Of a DNA stretch of 64,000 nucleotides, positions 1 through 10,829 are shown piece by piece (within the stretch, counting starts at the first letter, position 1; the number at the start of each line of letters is the position of its first letter). Source of the stretch: Atriophallophorus winterbourni (lineage: Eukaryota; Platyhelminthes; Trematoda; Plagiorchiida; Microphallidae); assembly GCA_013407085.1 (NCBI GenBank), contig JACCGJ010005793.1, positions 34,238 through 98,237 of the forward strand, in the 5' to 3' direction. The position numbers were made by a program, and so were the translations under genes. The notes beneath the pieces are model-generated. The model saw only the letters and a program-made list of their open reading frames with translations. It was not told the origin of the DNA and did not search any database.

Positions 1-178
1 TGCTTGGGGCTTAGAATCCCACCCTAAGCGTAGAATAGGCGCTACTAAGAGCGAAACGCGAGTCCAGTGCTTCCATTATGGACCGTCGTGATCAACCTTG
101 TGAATCGTTCGATGGGCTTGACATGGATGAATAGTCACAAACAAATAAAACATATACTCCAAAATTCGCTTTAAAGAG
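1..178 (+). repeat. tRNA-related SINE remnant with decayed hammerhead
   Basis: This left-edge segment matches the SINE at 27.34-27.55 kb over a long stretch. Shared blocks are GCGAAAC, GAGTCCAGTGCTTCCA, TTATGGACCGTCGTGATCAA, GTTCGATGGGCTTG, and the region that follows through GTCACAAA and CTCCAAAA. The 3' half of a hammerhead ribozyme is visible (GAGCGAAACGCGAGTC then CAGTGC, about 52-76), but the CTGATGA box is gone, so it cannot be active. The element is truncated by the window edge. Confidence 0.7.
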
Positions 179-359
179 ATTGTGTCACATGAATCATGGT
201 CAAATCACGTTTCAGGGCGTAATGTCTATAATGTTGTCGACCTCGATAAGCGTGTCGGCCAAAGATTCATTTCCAGTCATCAATTGCGATACGAGTTACA
301 CCTCGATGACGTTCCGCAAACACGTTTGGGGTGAAATCTCTACACTAGTCAGATCAAAG

Positions 360-980
360 TAAAAAGCCGGACATCACATAGTGAGTTCGCACTCCATGAT
401 TACGAGATACCCCAATGAGATACATCGGCGTTGGTTTGATTCTCCCTCACGTGATTAATAGACGGTTAAAAAATTATCGCTCTCCTACCAGTTAAAAATG
501 AGAGTTTGTAAACAGTTGACGGGTATTCATGGGCGCGTGATTCGCATCACAATAGACGGCGTGACAAAAAATGGGCTAGATACGTGAATGAAAATAGAAA
601 GAGTGTCCTTAACGACGAAATAGACCTTACAACCGGATATATGATTGAATTTTGAGTGACCTGAAATGATCCCACTACATTCACACACGTCGCTATTGTT
701 TAATTAGACTGAATATATTCGGTTGAAACAAAAACATGCCATTTCTCGATAATATGAGATTTTCGATTAATCCATGTTAAAATTCATTACCCCAAAATTA
801 TTTACATGTAATTTTCAATATGCCGTTAGTTAAACTTTAGGATATTCTAACTGGCAAATTAGAATCCTTGCATCTTTGAGTGTATGTGAACTGTTCGTAA
901 AACATTTCACACAGATTTCCCCCCCCCCCCTCTCTCAAGCGTTGCGCGAAAGCTGTACACAATATTCATTCATGGAATTT
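360..980. other. No gene recognised
   Basis: AT-rich tract with a C run at about 920-929 followed by CT repeats. No exon, RNA gene or transposon domain was recognised. A third PLAC8 exon, expected left of 1045 on the minus strand, was looked for here and not found. Confidence 0.5.
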
Positions 981-1044
981 CCTTAATCAAATACATGTCT
1001 AAAGTTGTATTCGACCAACAATAGTATCATTAATGTCAACTTAC

Positions 1045-1184
1045 TCGGATGCGTTGACGTCCACGATGTTGCACGGCGAGAACAAACGCAGCGTTTGGGA
1101 TGCAAATTGGAATGCAGCAGAACTCTTTCATACGTTTGGCGATGCGACATAGTTGACAGCAATAGCAAAAGCACGTCAACGCAG
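1045..1184 (-). CDS. PLAC8-domain protein, second coding exon
   Basis: Minus-strand exon with an acceptor ending ATCATAG and a strong donor CCGA|GTAAGT. Entered in phase 1 it reads ALTCFCYCCQLCRIAKRM, then KEFCCIPICIPNA and ends HRGRQRIR. This is the cysteine-rich core of PLAC8/cornifelin proteins: clustered Cys, then CxxCxxAxxMxExCC, then a basic stretch before the family's usual Gly-Ser. The phase fits the exon ending at 6397 exactly (G plus CT gives Ala30). It encodes about residues 30-76 and ends in phase 0. A further exon carrying the last Cys cluster must lie left of the window. PLAC8 proteins are small Cys-rich, often membrane-associated proteins of varied function; the role here is unknown. 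Confidence 0.72.
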
Positions 1185-1485
1185 CTATGATATACAAGAA
1201 CAAGCCGGGGTGGACCATTAGTACATAGAAAAACAATTTCATTGTTTTAAAAAAGGTATGAAAAATGATTTGATATGATCCGATCGCTTTCATTCAAGTT
1301 AGGTCAATTTTAATTTAGTAGTATGTATCATTGGAATTTTCTCATTCATTGTTACTGTTCAATTTCTTAAATATGTACTGGCCTGCCATGGGCGCACTTT
1401 CGTTGAACGAAACTAATCACATAATGTAAAGATTCCGTATATTATATCCTCAAATTCACGCTTTCTAGACCGTGAATGTCTCAAT

Positions 1486-2057
1486 ATGAACCTCACCCCC
1501 TTTTCAACTCGGCTTATGTCAACAAGTGCTAATGCCGCTTTCTTTGAATCAAGTGACCGAATTTCAAACTTAAAACAAAAAATAAAATTCAAACAAAAAT
1601 CTAACGGGTCAAGGTATCAAGGAAACAAAATGAAGTTGGATAGTCCACAGACTCAGCGAACCTATCGACAGTGTCACCGGAAATTGTGCAGAGATTCAAC
1701 AATGTGTGATATTCACGAGCTTTTGCGTGAAATGCAAGATACCAGCACTTCACAAGTACAGGAATCGTCGATTTGATCAATGACTACAATCTCCAACCTG
1801 TAATACTTGATGTTTTTGAAGGATTGCACGAGAATGGTTCAGAGAACAACATTTAAGGAAACACAAGAAGAATGCAAACGTCAACCGATATCGAACAACG
1901 TGCAGTTTGTCAAGATTTGTCAAGTGAGGCAAATGTAGTGAGGGCTTTAAATGAACCGTGTGCAACGAAATCGAACGATAAATCAAATCAAAATGACAAC
2001 CGGTACAGAAACGTTGAGGACGGAGTTGTGATCAGGTCATTTGTCAGTATGAGATAG
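1486..2057 (+). pseudogene. Unidentified broken coding-like block
   Basis: Three overlapping open segments in different frames lie end to end. The first is 1486-1776 (96 codons, Lys/Ser/Gln rich, begins MNLTPFSTRLMSTSAN). The second is an out-of-frame run ending near 1852 that includes VILDVFEGLHENGSENN. The third is 1872-2057 (begins MQTSTDIEQRAVCQDLSS). Composition is more protein-like than the flanks, and breaks at each join suggest a decayed frame. A hammerhead-bearing repeat starts at once after it. No family is recognised; it may be transposon ORF1 or a gene relic. It lies inside the PLAC8 intron on the opposite strand. Confidence 0.28.
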
Positions 2058-2069
2058 ATGGGTGAAGTT

Positions 2070-2216
2070 GGCAAGATCAAACATATCAAACACATGTGCC
2101 CACACACAAGCATGCATTTCCATCACACACACTATCCCTATCTGATGAGTTCAAACAGCATGAAACCGGTCGTGGGTTGTGTGATGGAAATGTATGTCAA
2201 TGAGGAGGAAAGTGTG
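2070..2216 (+). repeat. Penelope-type dispersed repeat with hammerhead core
   Basis: Member of a family found throughout the window. The hammerhead part is at about 2132-2178: CTGATGA at 2142-2148, loop AAACA, GAAA at 2162-2165, CCGGTC, then GTGGGT, which can pair with the 5' flank CCCTAT. Stem II is imperfect (GTTC against GCAT). Downstream comes the family signature GATGGAAATG, and upstream an inverted CATGCATTTCCATC. Confidence 0.65.
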
Positions 2217-3051
2217 TTCTATTGTTCATTGTTATGTGTATCATCAACTAGTTTAACCAATCGGATTTATCTTTTGTTGGCGAATCGTTGGTGAACGTTA
2301 TTCGTTTTTGAAAGGGTGACATCGAGAATGAAGCTTAGGTGTGTAATTTTTAAAAGGTTGCAGCTATTGTCCCCAAAGACTGCGCAAGCAACGTAATGGA
2401 TGTTAAAGTAGGGAACACGATTTGTTCTCGAATGATCTGACGCAATCTTCAAAGTCTTCTAAAGTATGATCATTCGCGAAAGCTTTGCCTAATCAATTAT
2501 TCAGATTAATTATTAAAATTATTGGACTAATTCGTACTCAAGCTGCGGCTAGATAGTGACAATGTTTTATCCCAATTTTGTCTCTACCCATTTAACGACT
2601 GGATGGTTTGTAATAAACCTTTCGACTTAAATGTGTACGTGTTGTTCAGTTAACACTGCACGATCATTAATTTGGCCATCATTAATCAATACAGTCTATA
2701 AAGCCAGGTGTACAATATTACTAGACATTTCTATCTGAATTTAAGCATCATAGATTTATTTCTGTTCAAAATAAAGAACTAACAATGTTATATAAAAACT
2801 TGCTTCCCAAACCACCAGATATATTCAATGGAATAACTACATATGTACTAATAAATTTAAATCTCGAGAGCTCATGTTTGAATGAGATCAGACGTGTCAA
2901 ATATTGTAAAGCAAATCAGACACGAGGTTCAGTAACATTGAATTTTGTATGTAATAACATGATCAGTAAGAAGCAATGTTTTCAAAAGTAATGGTGAGAA
3001 ATATCGTTATTTTATTGTATCAACGTTGAAGTTTATTTTGAAGTTGGAATA

Positions 3052-3143
3052 ATTTTGTAATGCATCGGTAAGAGCAGTTAATTGATAACGTATCGTTTCT
3101 GACGTTACCAATAAACTGCTCTCACCGATTCATTACAAACTTT
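3052..3143. repeat. Long hairpin repeat
   Basis: Near-perfect inverted repeat. The left arm starts GTAATGCATCGGTAAGAGCA and the right arm ends GCTCTCACCGATTCATTAC, each about 28 bases. The central loop has its own short inverted pair (TAACGT / ACGTTA). The following 3144-3205 segment (TTTCATGATTATGATTCCCC...) recurs at about 8480-8515 and, reversed, beside the palindrome at 4.2-4.7 kb, so this belongs to the same foldback-like family. Confidence 0.7.
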
Positions 3144-4186
3144 CTTTTTTCATGATTATGATTCCCCGATCGGTCATGAACATTTTCCACGACATTACAA
3201 TAATTTAATTCTCAAAATTTTAATCTATCTAAGTCGATTGTAGTCAGTGGTTTTTGAGATTTTTTGAACTGTCTGTCTCAAGTAGGTTCCATATTTCGGA
3301 ACTGTTTTCGTAATTTTCGTAACAGGGGTCGACAAGTTCCAATCTTGTTAACGATTTCTCCCTTGTTTTATGCCAAGCGGTTCCTGATCGTACTGTCCGT
3401 AACTGATAGACAGCAACAAACAGAACGAAAGGGGCTGCGTTGTGTAAATGATGACAATGCTTGCAAATGCGCGTTTTTGCTGAAAACCGATGGGTTTAAT
3501 CTCTCGACATGTATGCGGGCATATGTGCTCAAACAGAATGCTCGTTCTGACCTTATCCAAAAGTGGCACAAATGTTCCAACCTTAGGTTACAAGGCCTGC
3601 TTAACAGTAAGGCCTATTAAGGTTTGAAATGAAATATTTTCCATGAATTATGAACTTTTTCAGCAACAGATTATAGCATCCCTGAGTTATTTGGCGATTA
3701 CGATTTGAATTATTTTCAATTTAATTACAATTGCATATCCACCAATTCGAAACTGTTTCATAAAAATCACATCACATTCTACTAAGAATTAATTCAAAAA
3801 TTTAGATGTCAGAATTTACTACTTCGTTATAACAAACAGTTTTAAACTCTCAGAAGTACTGTACAGAATTGTAGAGTGAAAAATCGCAGATTATTTAACA
3901 AATGAGAAATATCTTATAATTTCAAATTATTTCGTAAAGTCGAAAGATCATCGGAAGTTTTGAATAGCTATAGCACTGAAACACAAAGGTGGATATTTGC
4001 AAAAATATATCAGCCATTTTTTCTGTTTGCCTAAAGGCCAGTGCTCTTTTGTCGTGTCAATAGTCGGAAGCTGAACAGATGATTATTTCAGTGATTGAAC
4101 AGAAGACAGAACGTTTCTACGATGTTTTAAATAATAGTCATTAGACAAGGTATTTGAAAATATTCGAGACCAATCGGGAGTCCATA

Positions 4187-4715
4187 ATCATGAAAATAAT
4201 GTTTGCAATGAATCGGATATAGCAAGTTTTTGGTAACGTTTCGCTTCTGAATACAGAAGCTTCGTCAGACCAAGGGTATCGGTGCGAACGGTGTTCAGGT
4301 TTAAATGGCATTTTCTTGACCAATCCTGAGTTTTCTAAGATTGACAGGCGAGATCAAGACACTTGATCACACCCCTTAAATGCTGTGTTAATCTCTACAT
4401 AGTTTATTATGTGCACAGGTGTGAACAACGTCTGGTGACACACTGATTACGTAATCATGTTCGCATTAGGTGTTGTGTTCGTTCTGCAGCGGATAAGGAT
4501 TAACAAACATAACACAGCATTTAGGGGGTGTGATCAATTGTCTTGATCTCGCCTGTCAATCTTAGAAAATTCAATGCTGGTCAAGAAAATGCCAATTAAA
4601 CCTGAACAATGTTCGCAACGACACCCTTGGTCAGACGAAGCCTCTGTGTTCAGAAGCGAAACGTTGCCAAAAAACTTGTTATAACCGATTCATTGCAAAC
4701 TTGATTTTCATGATA
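4187..4715. repeat. 530-bp imperfect palindrome (foldback-like element)
   Basis: Bases 4187-4390 and 4511-4715 are inverted copies of each other at roughly 90% identity by eye. Shared blocks include TTTGCAATGAATCGG, AACGTTTCGCTTCTGA, GACCAAGGGT, GATTGACAGGCGAGATCAAG and AAATGCTGTGTTA. The roughly 120-base spacer is centred on the perfect palindrome TGATTACGTAATCA (4444-4457), which is also the symmetry centre of the whole unit. No protein-coding frame is present. Confidence 0.85.
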
Positions 4716-5071
4716 ATATTCATTAGACATTTCAGAACAGGATTTTGTTGGAAATTGAGATTAAGCAAATCTCCTTGTAAAAATAGGCAACCATGGTGTA
4801 ATACAAATCACAAAACAAATGATTTCCGTACAAACATGCTGTCCACCACTGTATATATTCGAAATCGAATGAATGCTGATGCATTTAAAGACTACTAATG
4901 TCCCAAGCTAGAACATAAAGTTGGCAAATGTTAATCTCCCGTATCATGAGTATAACTTTCAACAAAATGAGGTGATCACACTGGGGTAACAATTCCGGTC
5001 AAATTCCTCACAAATAGCAACCTAACGACACCGATGTCCGAAAACAACGAGGGGTGGGTTGGATCATCGTT

Positions 5072-5400
5072 GTTATCTCCTAGACGAGCGAGTAGACGAG
5101 AACTTCAGTTCATATTGCGCCATCCGTCTACACAAATACTAGTTCGAAACGCGAAGAGTCCAGCGGATACGCATAGCTGATGAGAGGCAAAATACTCGAA
5201 ACCGGTCATGTGCTTCCGGTGAGATTTTAGCGTTTCGGAATGGTATTCTACTTCAAACTATCCTGGGGTTGTAATAACCCTCGCGGCAATACGCCGTTGG
5301 ATCAATTGGGGCTTAGTTTAGTCCCTTCAGCTACTTATAAAGTAGCGAGTAGACGAGAACTTCAGTTCACATTGTAATCTCCTAGCCTGACTATTTGACA
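5072..5400 (+). repeat. Compact hammerhead unit flanked by direct repeats
   Basis: A direct repeat GAGTAGACGAGAACTTCAGT occurs at about 5089 and again at about 5346. ATCTCCTAG occurs near both ends. Between the repeats lies a hammerhead core (5171-5213). The unit period is about 257 bases. It also contains a T-arm-like GGGGTT...AACCC hairpin at about 5264-5282. No coding frame is present. The organisation resembles small non-coding hammerhead retroelements (retrozyme-like), but only one unit plus a partial second is present. Confidence 0.55.
5171..5213 (+). ncRNA. Type I hammerhead ribozyme candidate
   Basis: CTGATGA at 5177-5183 is followed by GAG...CTC (three-base-pair stem II with loop GCAAAATA), GAAA at 5198-5201, minimal stem III ACCGGT and cleavage triplet GTC ending at 5207. 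Stem I can form between GCATA before the core and TGTGC after it, but the pair next to the cleavage site is a G-A mismatch. All core bases visible in the sequence are conserved. Activity is inference. Confidence 0.5.
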
Positions 5401-6396
5401 GAATCAAATGCGGAAAACAAAAGGTCGTTTTTCTGGTTCTTAATTAGGTTCCACGAATTTTCGATGTGTGAATTTTAATAATTCTAAGATGAAAGCAATT
5501 AAAAGATGTAAACTGAACTCATGGTTTCAGAAACGACTAGTACTTCATATTTTTCCGGTTCCCCGAGGCAACGCTTGAGGCATCAATTGTGATTCGCTAA
5601 TAAAATAGGAAACATCTTCAAGGATGTATGCGTTCCGAAAAAGAATATCTTTGTGTATTTCCGACTCAGTGTACAGTGGCTATTACCAAGCTAATTTCTT
5701 ACTGGTTTATCGATTTGAAACAGGCAATTTTTTGCAAGTTAACATCATAGAACAACTGTGAGTCATCTTCAGTTGCTCAAGATAACTGTCATCAAACTAA
5801 TGTGCTGCTGTCTGCAACTTTGAAAGCAATCAACCATCATGAATACCAACTAGTAACGATATCGTCTGAACTGTTAAAAAAATGGAAACATTAAATTTTG
5901 TAAGTTCTCGTCCAATCTTTGATGAATTTTCACTATCAAACTTTGGTTTCGGGCCAAACCACTCATTCAGTTGGTCAATAAAATGTTGATAAACACTGAA
6001 ATTCAGCCATTCAATTACCTTGGAAACGATTAAACTTTGTAAGTTCGGATATACTGAAAACTGTTATGGGTTCACATCAAAAATTATTTCTACCGTGGTG
6101 ACACGATGAGGAATTTGATTGCAAGTTTATTCCAACTCATTATCTTCTTCTTTATAAATAGCTGTACTAATAATCCAGTGTAAAACCGCTCATGGAAAAT
6201 CATCGACATATTTAACCCATGAAAATTATTAACAAGTAGACGGATTGTTTGCACTAATAATATCATACTCATATCTCCTGCTGTCCATACATCTGTATTT
6301 TCCATAATGATTTCTATGAAAAACGGATATTGTAATCACAAATTTCTTGAAAATTTGAGCACATTTATTCAGAAATTCTTTTCAAACGCAACTTAC
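5401..6396. other. No confident gene; PLAC8 intron
   Basis: This lies in the 5.2-kb intron between the two PLAC8 exons. Two minus-strand open stretches (6292-6090 and 6053-5890) have exon-like ends, but their splice phases do not join cleanly and their best resemblance is weak, so they are not called as exons. Confidence 0.4.
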
Positions 6397-6484
6397 CGTC
6401 TCCACAATCATTTCCACATGCAAATAATCCGTCATTCCAATCACGATAAACCACAGGCACCGGTTGCTTTGATATCACGCTCAT
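6397..6484 (-). CDS. PLAC8-domain protein, first coding exon
   Basis: Minus-strand exon starting at ATG 6484-6482. An in-frame TAG lies 24 bases upstream, which fixes this Met as the first available start. It reads MSVISKQPVPVVYRDW, then NDGLFACGNDCGD, and ends GAC G|GTAAGT, a strong donor in phase 1. A short N-terminal tail ending in W-x-x-G-L-F-x-C-x-x-D-C-G is the standard entry to a PLAC8 domain. It splices in phase to the exon at 1184-1045. A CAG acceptor-like site about 60 bases upstream (near 6549) may begin the transcript's exon or accept a spliced leader. The intron is about 5.2 kb and filled with repeats. Confidence 0.72.
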
Positions 6485-6599
6485 GTATTTTGTGTAACAA
6501 AACTAACCACGGTATGCAACTTTCCGATATGAACCCTGACATAGCGCAGGCCCTTTCGTTGAACTCAAATGAGCACCAATCACAACGATGAGTTCACAG

Positions 6600-8420
6600 T
6601 GTTGATGCGTTGTAGAAACAGCGGCATGTTTAATTCACTGATTGCGTAGATCATAAATTAAGTTCATGCAAATCGTCCCGCATGCGGGCACTTTTACGGA
6701 ATAGATCATTGTCACATGTGTGACTGCTCATGGTTTGAGAAACAAATAGAGATGGAACCTCGAAAATATCGATTCATAAAATATTGATATTTCCTTTGGA
6801 ATGAAAGCAATAATGTGACAGTAGTTGGCTGAAACAAATGAAGTAGAATTGCCGATAAAAATGCTGTTCTGCAAATAATCGGTTATAACATATTCGTCAA
6901 AACGAATCCCAATTAAAATATTACATCGAAGATTTTTGAAAGATTTCAGATTGAATGAACGGGTGTGACGTACAAACATTTTATGCCATGCAGCAAAATA
7001 AAAAACACTTCTTTCGATGAGGCTACAAAAGCTGTGCGAACAAAGATCTTGAACAGAGAAACGAGGAATTACTATGTTGAAATGCACATTTAAGATGTTA
7101 TAAATGGAAGTCAGACAAAAGTAGTTAGATAAAAATGCTCATTTGCTTGCGTTTTCATCTTTCACATCTTACGGCTTGATTTACCTGCCAGGTAGGGAAA
7201 GCAAGATCTGAATCCGTTTGCACTTGACACTGTGGAAGAATAGAAAACGCCTTTGGATTGTATGCCATTGTTGTATAAGGTTGGTACTATGAATCTTAGA
7301 AATCACATGTGCCCAAATAATTGTATACAGGTTTTAAGCTAATGATCGGGAAAACAAATGCTCATTTACATGCATATCCGGTTAAATAAGTTATTGAAAG
7401 ACTCGCGAATGGCATATTTCTATTAAAACCTCCTTTACACAATTCATATCAACTTCCCATTGTTAAAAACCGTGACGCAGACGCCCCTTAAAACTGTCCG
7501 TTAATGCAGGTTTTCCCGTTTAATACTGATAGTTTCTAAAATGTATTTGAACCTAACACCTCCAATTCTGCCTTTCGAGTAATTGCCTTATCGAAGAAGT
7601 GGATAGTGACGATTAAAGAGACGACCATTAATAATATAGAATCTTCATATTTCAAAACTAGTAATCTATGTTACATTGATTCACTTGAATATGGATCGAA
7701 AAATTTTCTGATTTCACCTTCAAAGTCACCAAATAGGTTTATTAAGTGTTCACTTATATATCCGTGAATAATCTGAAAGAAAAGATGCCATATTTATGCC
7801 TAGATTCAAAGTTATTTTGTCATCATAAAGGCGATTTTCAATTTTTTCAGTAAATTTGATTTAACAATCTACAAACAGGGAATGCGAACCTAAATAAGAG
7901 ACATTTGCTAAGACCACCGCTAGGAAAATTGATACAGAGGCCATTTTGTGGTACATGTATTTTCAAATTCACTTGATATTTTTGATAGTAGCTGAATCGC
8001 TGTTATACGTGATCCAAAAACTAAAATAATGAAAAGAACAAATGTAATCACCATTATTTCCATCCTTGCCAACTTAAGAGCTTGGTTAGACAATGATTCA
8101 ACTCCGCAAAATAACCGTGTCTGAAAGCACGCAGATTGTTTGATAATGACAAATTCACATGAAACGTGTTACTAAACTTCTTAGAACAAAAAAAAGATCT
8201 ATTTTGATGCCGTGTGTGTAATTCTTATGTTTTCTTGAGCTACAAAAAAATCAGGAAATGTCAGTTCAATTAACATCGCTTCGCAGTCCACAAATTTTTT
8301 TGCATCTTCTTAACTTTGCCTCATGTCGCTTACGGTTCAGCTCTGGTATAGTAATTTCGTCGAACAGAGTTCGGTGTGTGATATATTGAAGCTCGATTCC
8401 TCTTATTGCTATGATTTTTA
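6600..8420. other. No gene recognised
   Basis: AT-rich intergenic DNA upstream of the PLAC8 gene. A 119-codon minus-strand open stretch (7087-6728) shows no recognisable motif. Short matches to the dispersed hammerhead family occur (GCTCATTTGCTTGCG near 7137, GCTCATTTACATGCATATCC near 7360). Confidence 0.45.
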
Positions 8421-8429
8421 ACTGGATGT

Positions 8430-8516
8430 AGGTTTATCGCTTCTGACTCAGAGACTTCGTCAGACCAAGGGTGTCAGTCATGATTATGATTCCCCGATCG
8501 GTCACGAATATTTTCA
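8430..8516 (+). repeat. Fragment of the foldback-like family
   Basis: Contains GCTTCTGACTCAGAGACTTC, GTCAGACCAAGGGTGTC and ATGATTATGATTCCCCGATC, which match parts of the 4.2-4.7 kb palindrome and the 3144-3205 segment in the same order. Only one arm is present. Confidence 0.65.
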
Positions 8517-8519
8517 ATT

Positions 8520-10640
8520 ACATTGCTGGATGTGAGTTGATTCATATTAGCAGTGTTTGTACTGAAATTTATTCCGGCTAATTTATTTTGGAAAATCAGT
8601 GTGTGCGTTTGTTAAAAGTTCTGGAATTCGTTGATTATGTTACTGGTTACGTTCAGGTTCCGGATACTTAAATAATAATGTCCTAATGTTGATGTTACGA
8701 TTACTAATCTCAAATGGATGAGAATTTGGTTTGGGGTTTTAAATCAGTAGTGCATTTTTGAACGTAAGATTCACTACGTTGAGTCAACTTCTCGGGTTTT
8801 CGTCAGCGCTACCATCTCTGTTATATTAACTTCCTATGTAGGCAATCCATCCGATTTTAAGAAGATTTTCTGCTTGATGTTGGGATGTATTTTCTCAAAG
8901 GTTGTTAAATCGCATCCTTCATTTGTTGAGTGTTCATATTTGAGCAAATCTTTTCCGTTTCTTATGCAAGTGGGGTGAATTTGGGCTGTTCTATCATGTG
9001 TGGAATAAAAAAATAATATTTTCGGCAAAATTATGTTCTTCCAGCTTGATACCGAGATTACGGTAAACAGCATTGTATTTACTGATAAAAAAGATTGTCG
9101 GCAACAGGACGCTGCATTTCCACTGGTTTTAATCTTAGAAGAATTTTTTGATTCATATTTTGAATAATTTTTCATGATGAAAAATCGAATATTTTTTAAC
9201 TTATTTTGTTGTTCTTTCAAGGCTTTTGCGCAAAATCGACTCCAGGAAGGCCATGCATTTTAATGAATGTCGTTCGATAGATTATTCAAATATATGGTAC
9301 GGAATACCGATGTGATTCGTGCATGCTCTGCATCGACTGAATCCTCTTCTCTCAAATTACAAATCCCTATATAGTGCCGACCTCAAATTATACAGAGCTA
9401 CTCGACCAATTAATTTCCTGTCTGAGTCTGAGTTATCGGACTGTCTGAGTCATCAACAGTCAGATTTATCAAAATTTATATTATAATTAAATATGTGAAT
9501 TAAAATGAAAAACTTGTGTTTGCTCTTTCGGACAAAATATATTTGCGGACGAATCTGTCTTTCAAAACCATGTGTTATATGCGCGGAAAAACTGCTTTGC
9601 TAACCGCAAAATTGGTACCAATGGCTATTTAAATTTGCCATGTTTTCAATTGCTATGTGAGAATAATAGACCAAATGGAGAAAAGACTCTGTTTTCTAGT
9701 TACGTTTTGTTTAAATTATTAATGCTTAATCATAATTTTTTTTAATTTTTTACAAATATTTCTAACTGATCAATCTTTATGAGAATATGGGAGCTGCCAA
9801 ATTAGCGTGCATTAATCCCTGCTTAATCTCTGCGAAAACAATTACGACATTTTTGAGCATTTGTCAGTTTCGGAGTAAGAGATAAAACAATTGCCTAACC
9901 CTAATTTGTTATATAGCTCTCCATTGATTTGAGACTGGACCACGTTCCAGTAAATCGATGCTAATTCCACAAATAATATTGTAACTAATGTGGCACCTGA
10001 ATTAGTATTAACCACTAATGATATTAATATTTGAATAAGACGTATCTGCAATTCATGTTCCTGTAGGTCAATGGCACTTTCAAAACGTTCCATTCAAATT
10101 CATGTGTTATGTGCAAGTGATAGAATTCGATAGACTTACCAGGTATGTGGTTGGAAGTTGTACCGGAATATCTCCCGAGATTATCAAACATTTCACTCTA
10201 GTAATGCAGACCTCTTGGTTGTAGGATCGTTATAATTTGACTCTGTCTAATATTTTATGATCACCGTTAAACAGGTAAACTTCAAACTAACCTCCATGAT
10301 TTCTTTTGTAAAAATGCTGGTACTTTGCATTTATCAGTTAAATAAGTGTTTTAATTTCCCGAGGTTGAAGGTGTCAATAGCACTGTTGTTGGTCTAACAT
10401 TTTACGGGTTATAGCTAATCAGTTTGAAAACAAAGTCTAACGTTAACTTTCGCCTACAAATAAATTTTTAGTCTCATGAAACGAATAACAGTAAATTTCT
10501 TACAAGCGATTTATACAAAAGCAATGTGTTGCTCATGGACCCTCACTCTTACACTTAAACATCGAATTTCGTTAAACGAACCCTATCAAACATTTGCTTC
10601 GAATTCTAACTTTATATACCACATTCATATTGTTACATGG
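8520..10640. other. No confident gene
   Basis: AT-rich tract between the PLAC8 and sphingosine kinase genes. An exon-like open stretch at 10060-9900 on the minus strand (acceptor CCTACAG, weak donor GG|GTTAGG) has protein-like composition, but no family could be named. Confidence 0.4.
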
Positions 10641-10654
10641 GCTCACTGAACATG

Positions 10655-10760
10655 ATCTTACTGCCTCCACCTGATGACGGCAAACAGCTAGAAACCGGTT
10701 GTGTTATGGAAGTGCGGTGGATGTGAGCAGCACACTACATTTGTCATCCATGAGCGCCTC
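10655..10760 (+). repeat. Penelope-type repeat with hammerhead core
   Basis: CTGATGA at 10671-10677 is followed by CGGC-AAACA-GCTA, GAAA at 10691-10694, CCGGTT and GTGTTATGGAAGTG. Downstream GTGAGCAGCACAC and GTCATCCATGAGCGCC match the 56.5-58.8 kb array, so this is the same sub-family. Stem II carries one mismatch and the cleavage triplet is GTT. Confidence 0.65.
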
Positions 10761-10829
10761 AAGCGCCTTACAATATTGATTTCAGATATAATAAATATTG
10801 ATCAGTTCTAAATTTGATGATCTCTCGTT

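Noticed and set aside
1045..1184. Alternative frame with a Leu-rich stretch (LLLLLSTMSHRQTYERV).
   Set aside because: The PLAC8 frame has the family cysteine pattern and matches the phase of the upstream exon.
5890..6292. Two minus-strand exon-like stretches that resemble a helical part of WASH complex subunit strumpellin (W-T-A ... L-N-x-S-x-x-F, then Y-P ... W-L).
   Set aside because: Only scattered identities, no clean splice phase between them, and they fall inside the better supported PLAC8 intron on the same strand.
6728..7087. 119-codon minus-strand open frame.
   Set aside because: No domain, Phe/Ile-rich composition expected by chance in AT-rich DNA, no supporting splice sites.
8834..9220. 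128-codon minus-strand open frame.
   Set aside because: Asn/Lys/Ser-rich text as expected from AT-rich DNA, with no motif; an alternative frame gave only a short unconvincing exon.
9900..10060. Exon-like minus-strand stretch (ILFVELASIYWNVVQ) with an acceptor.
   Set aside because: The donor is weak and no protein family or neighbouring exon could be matched.
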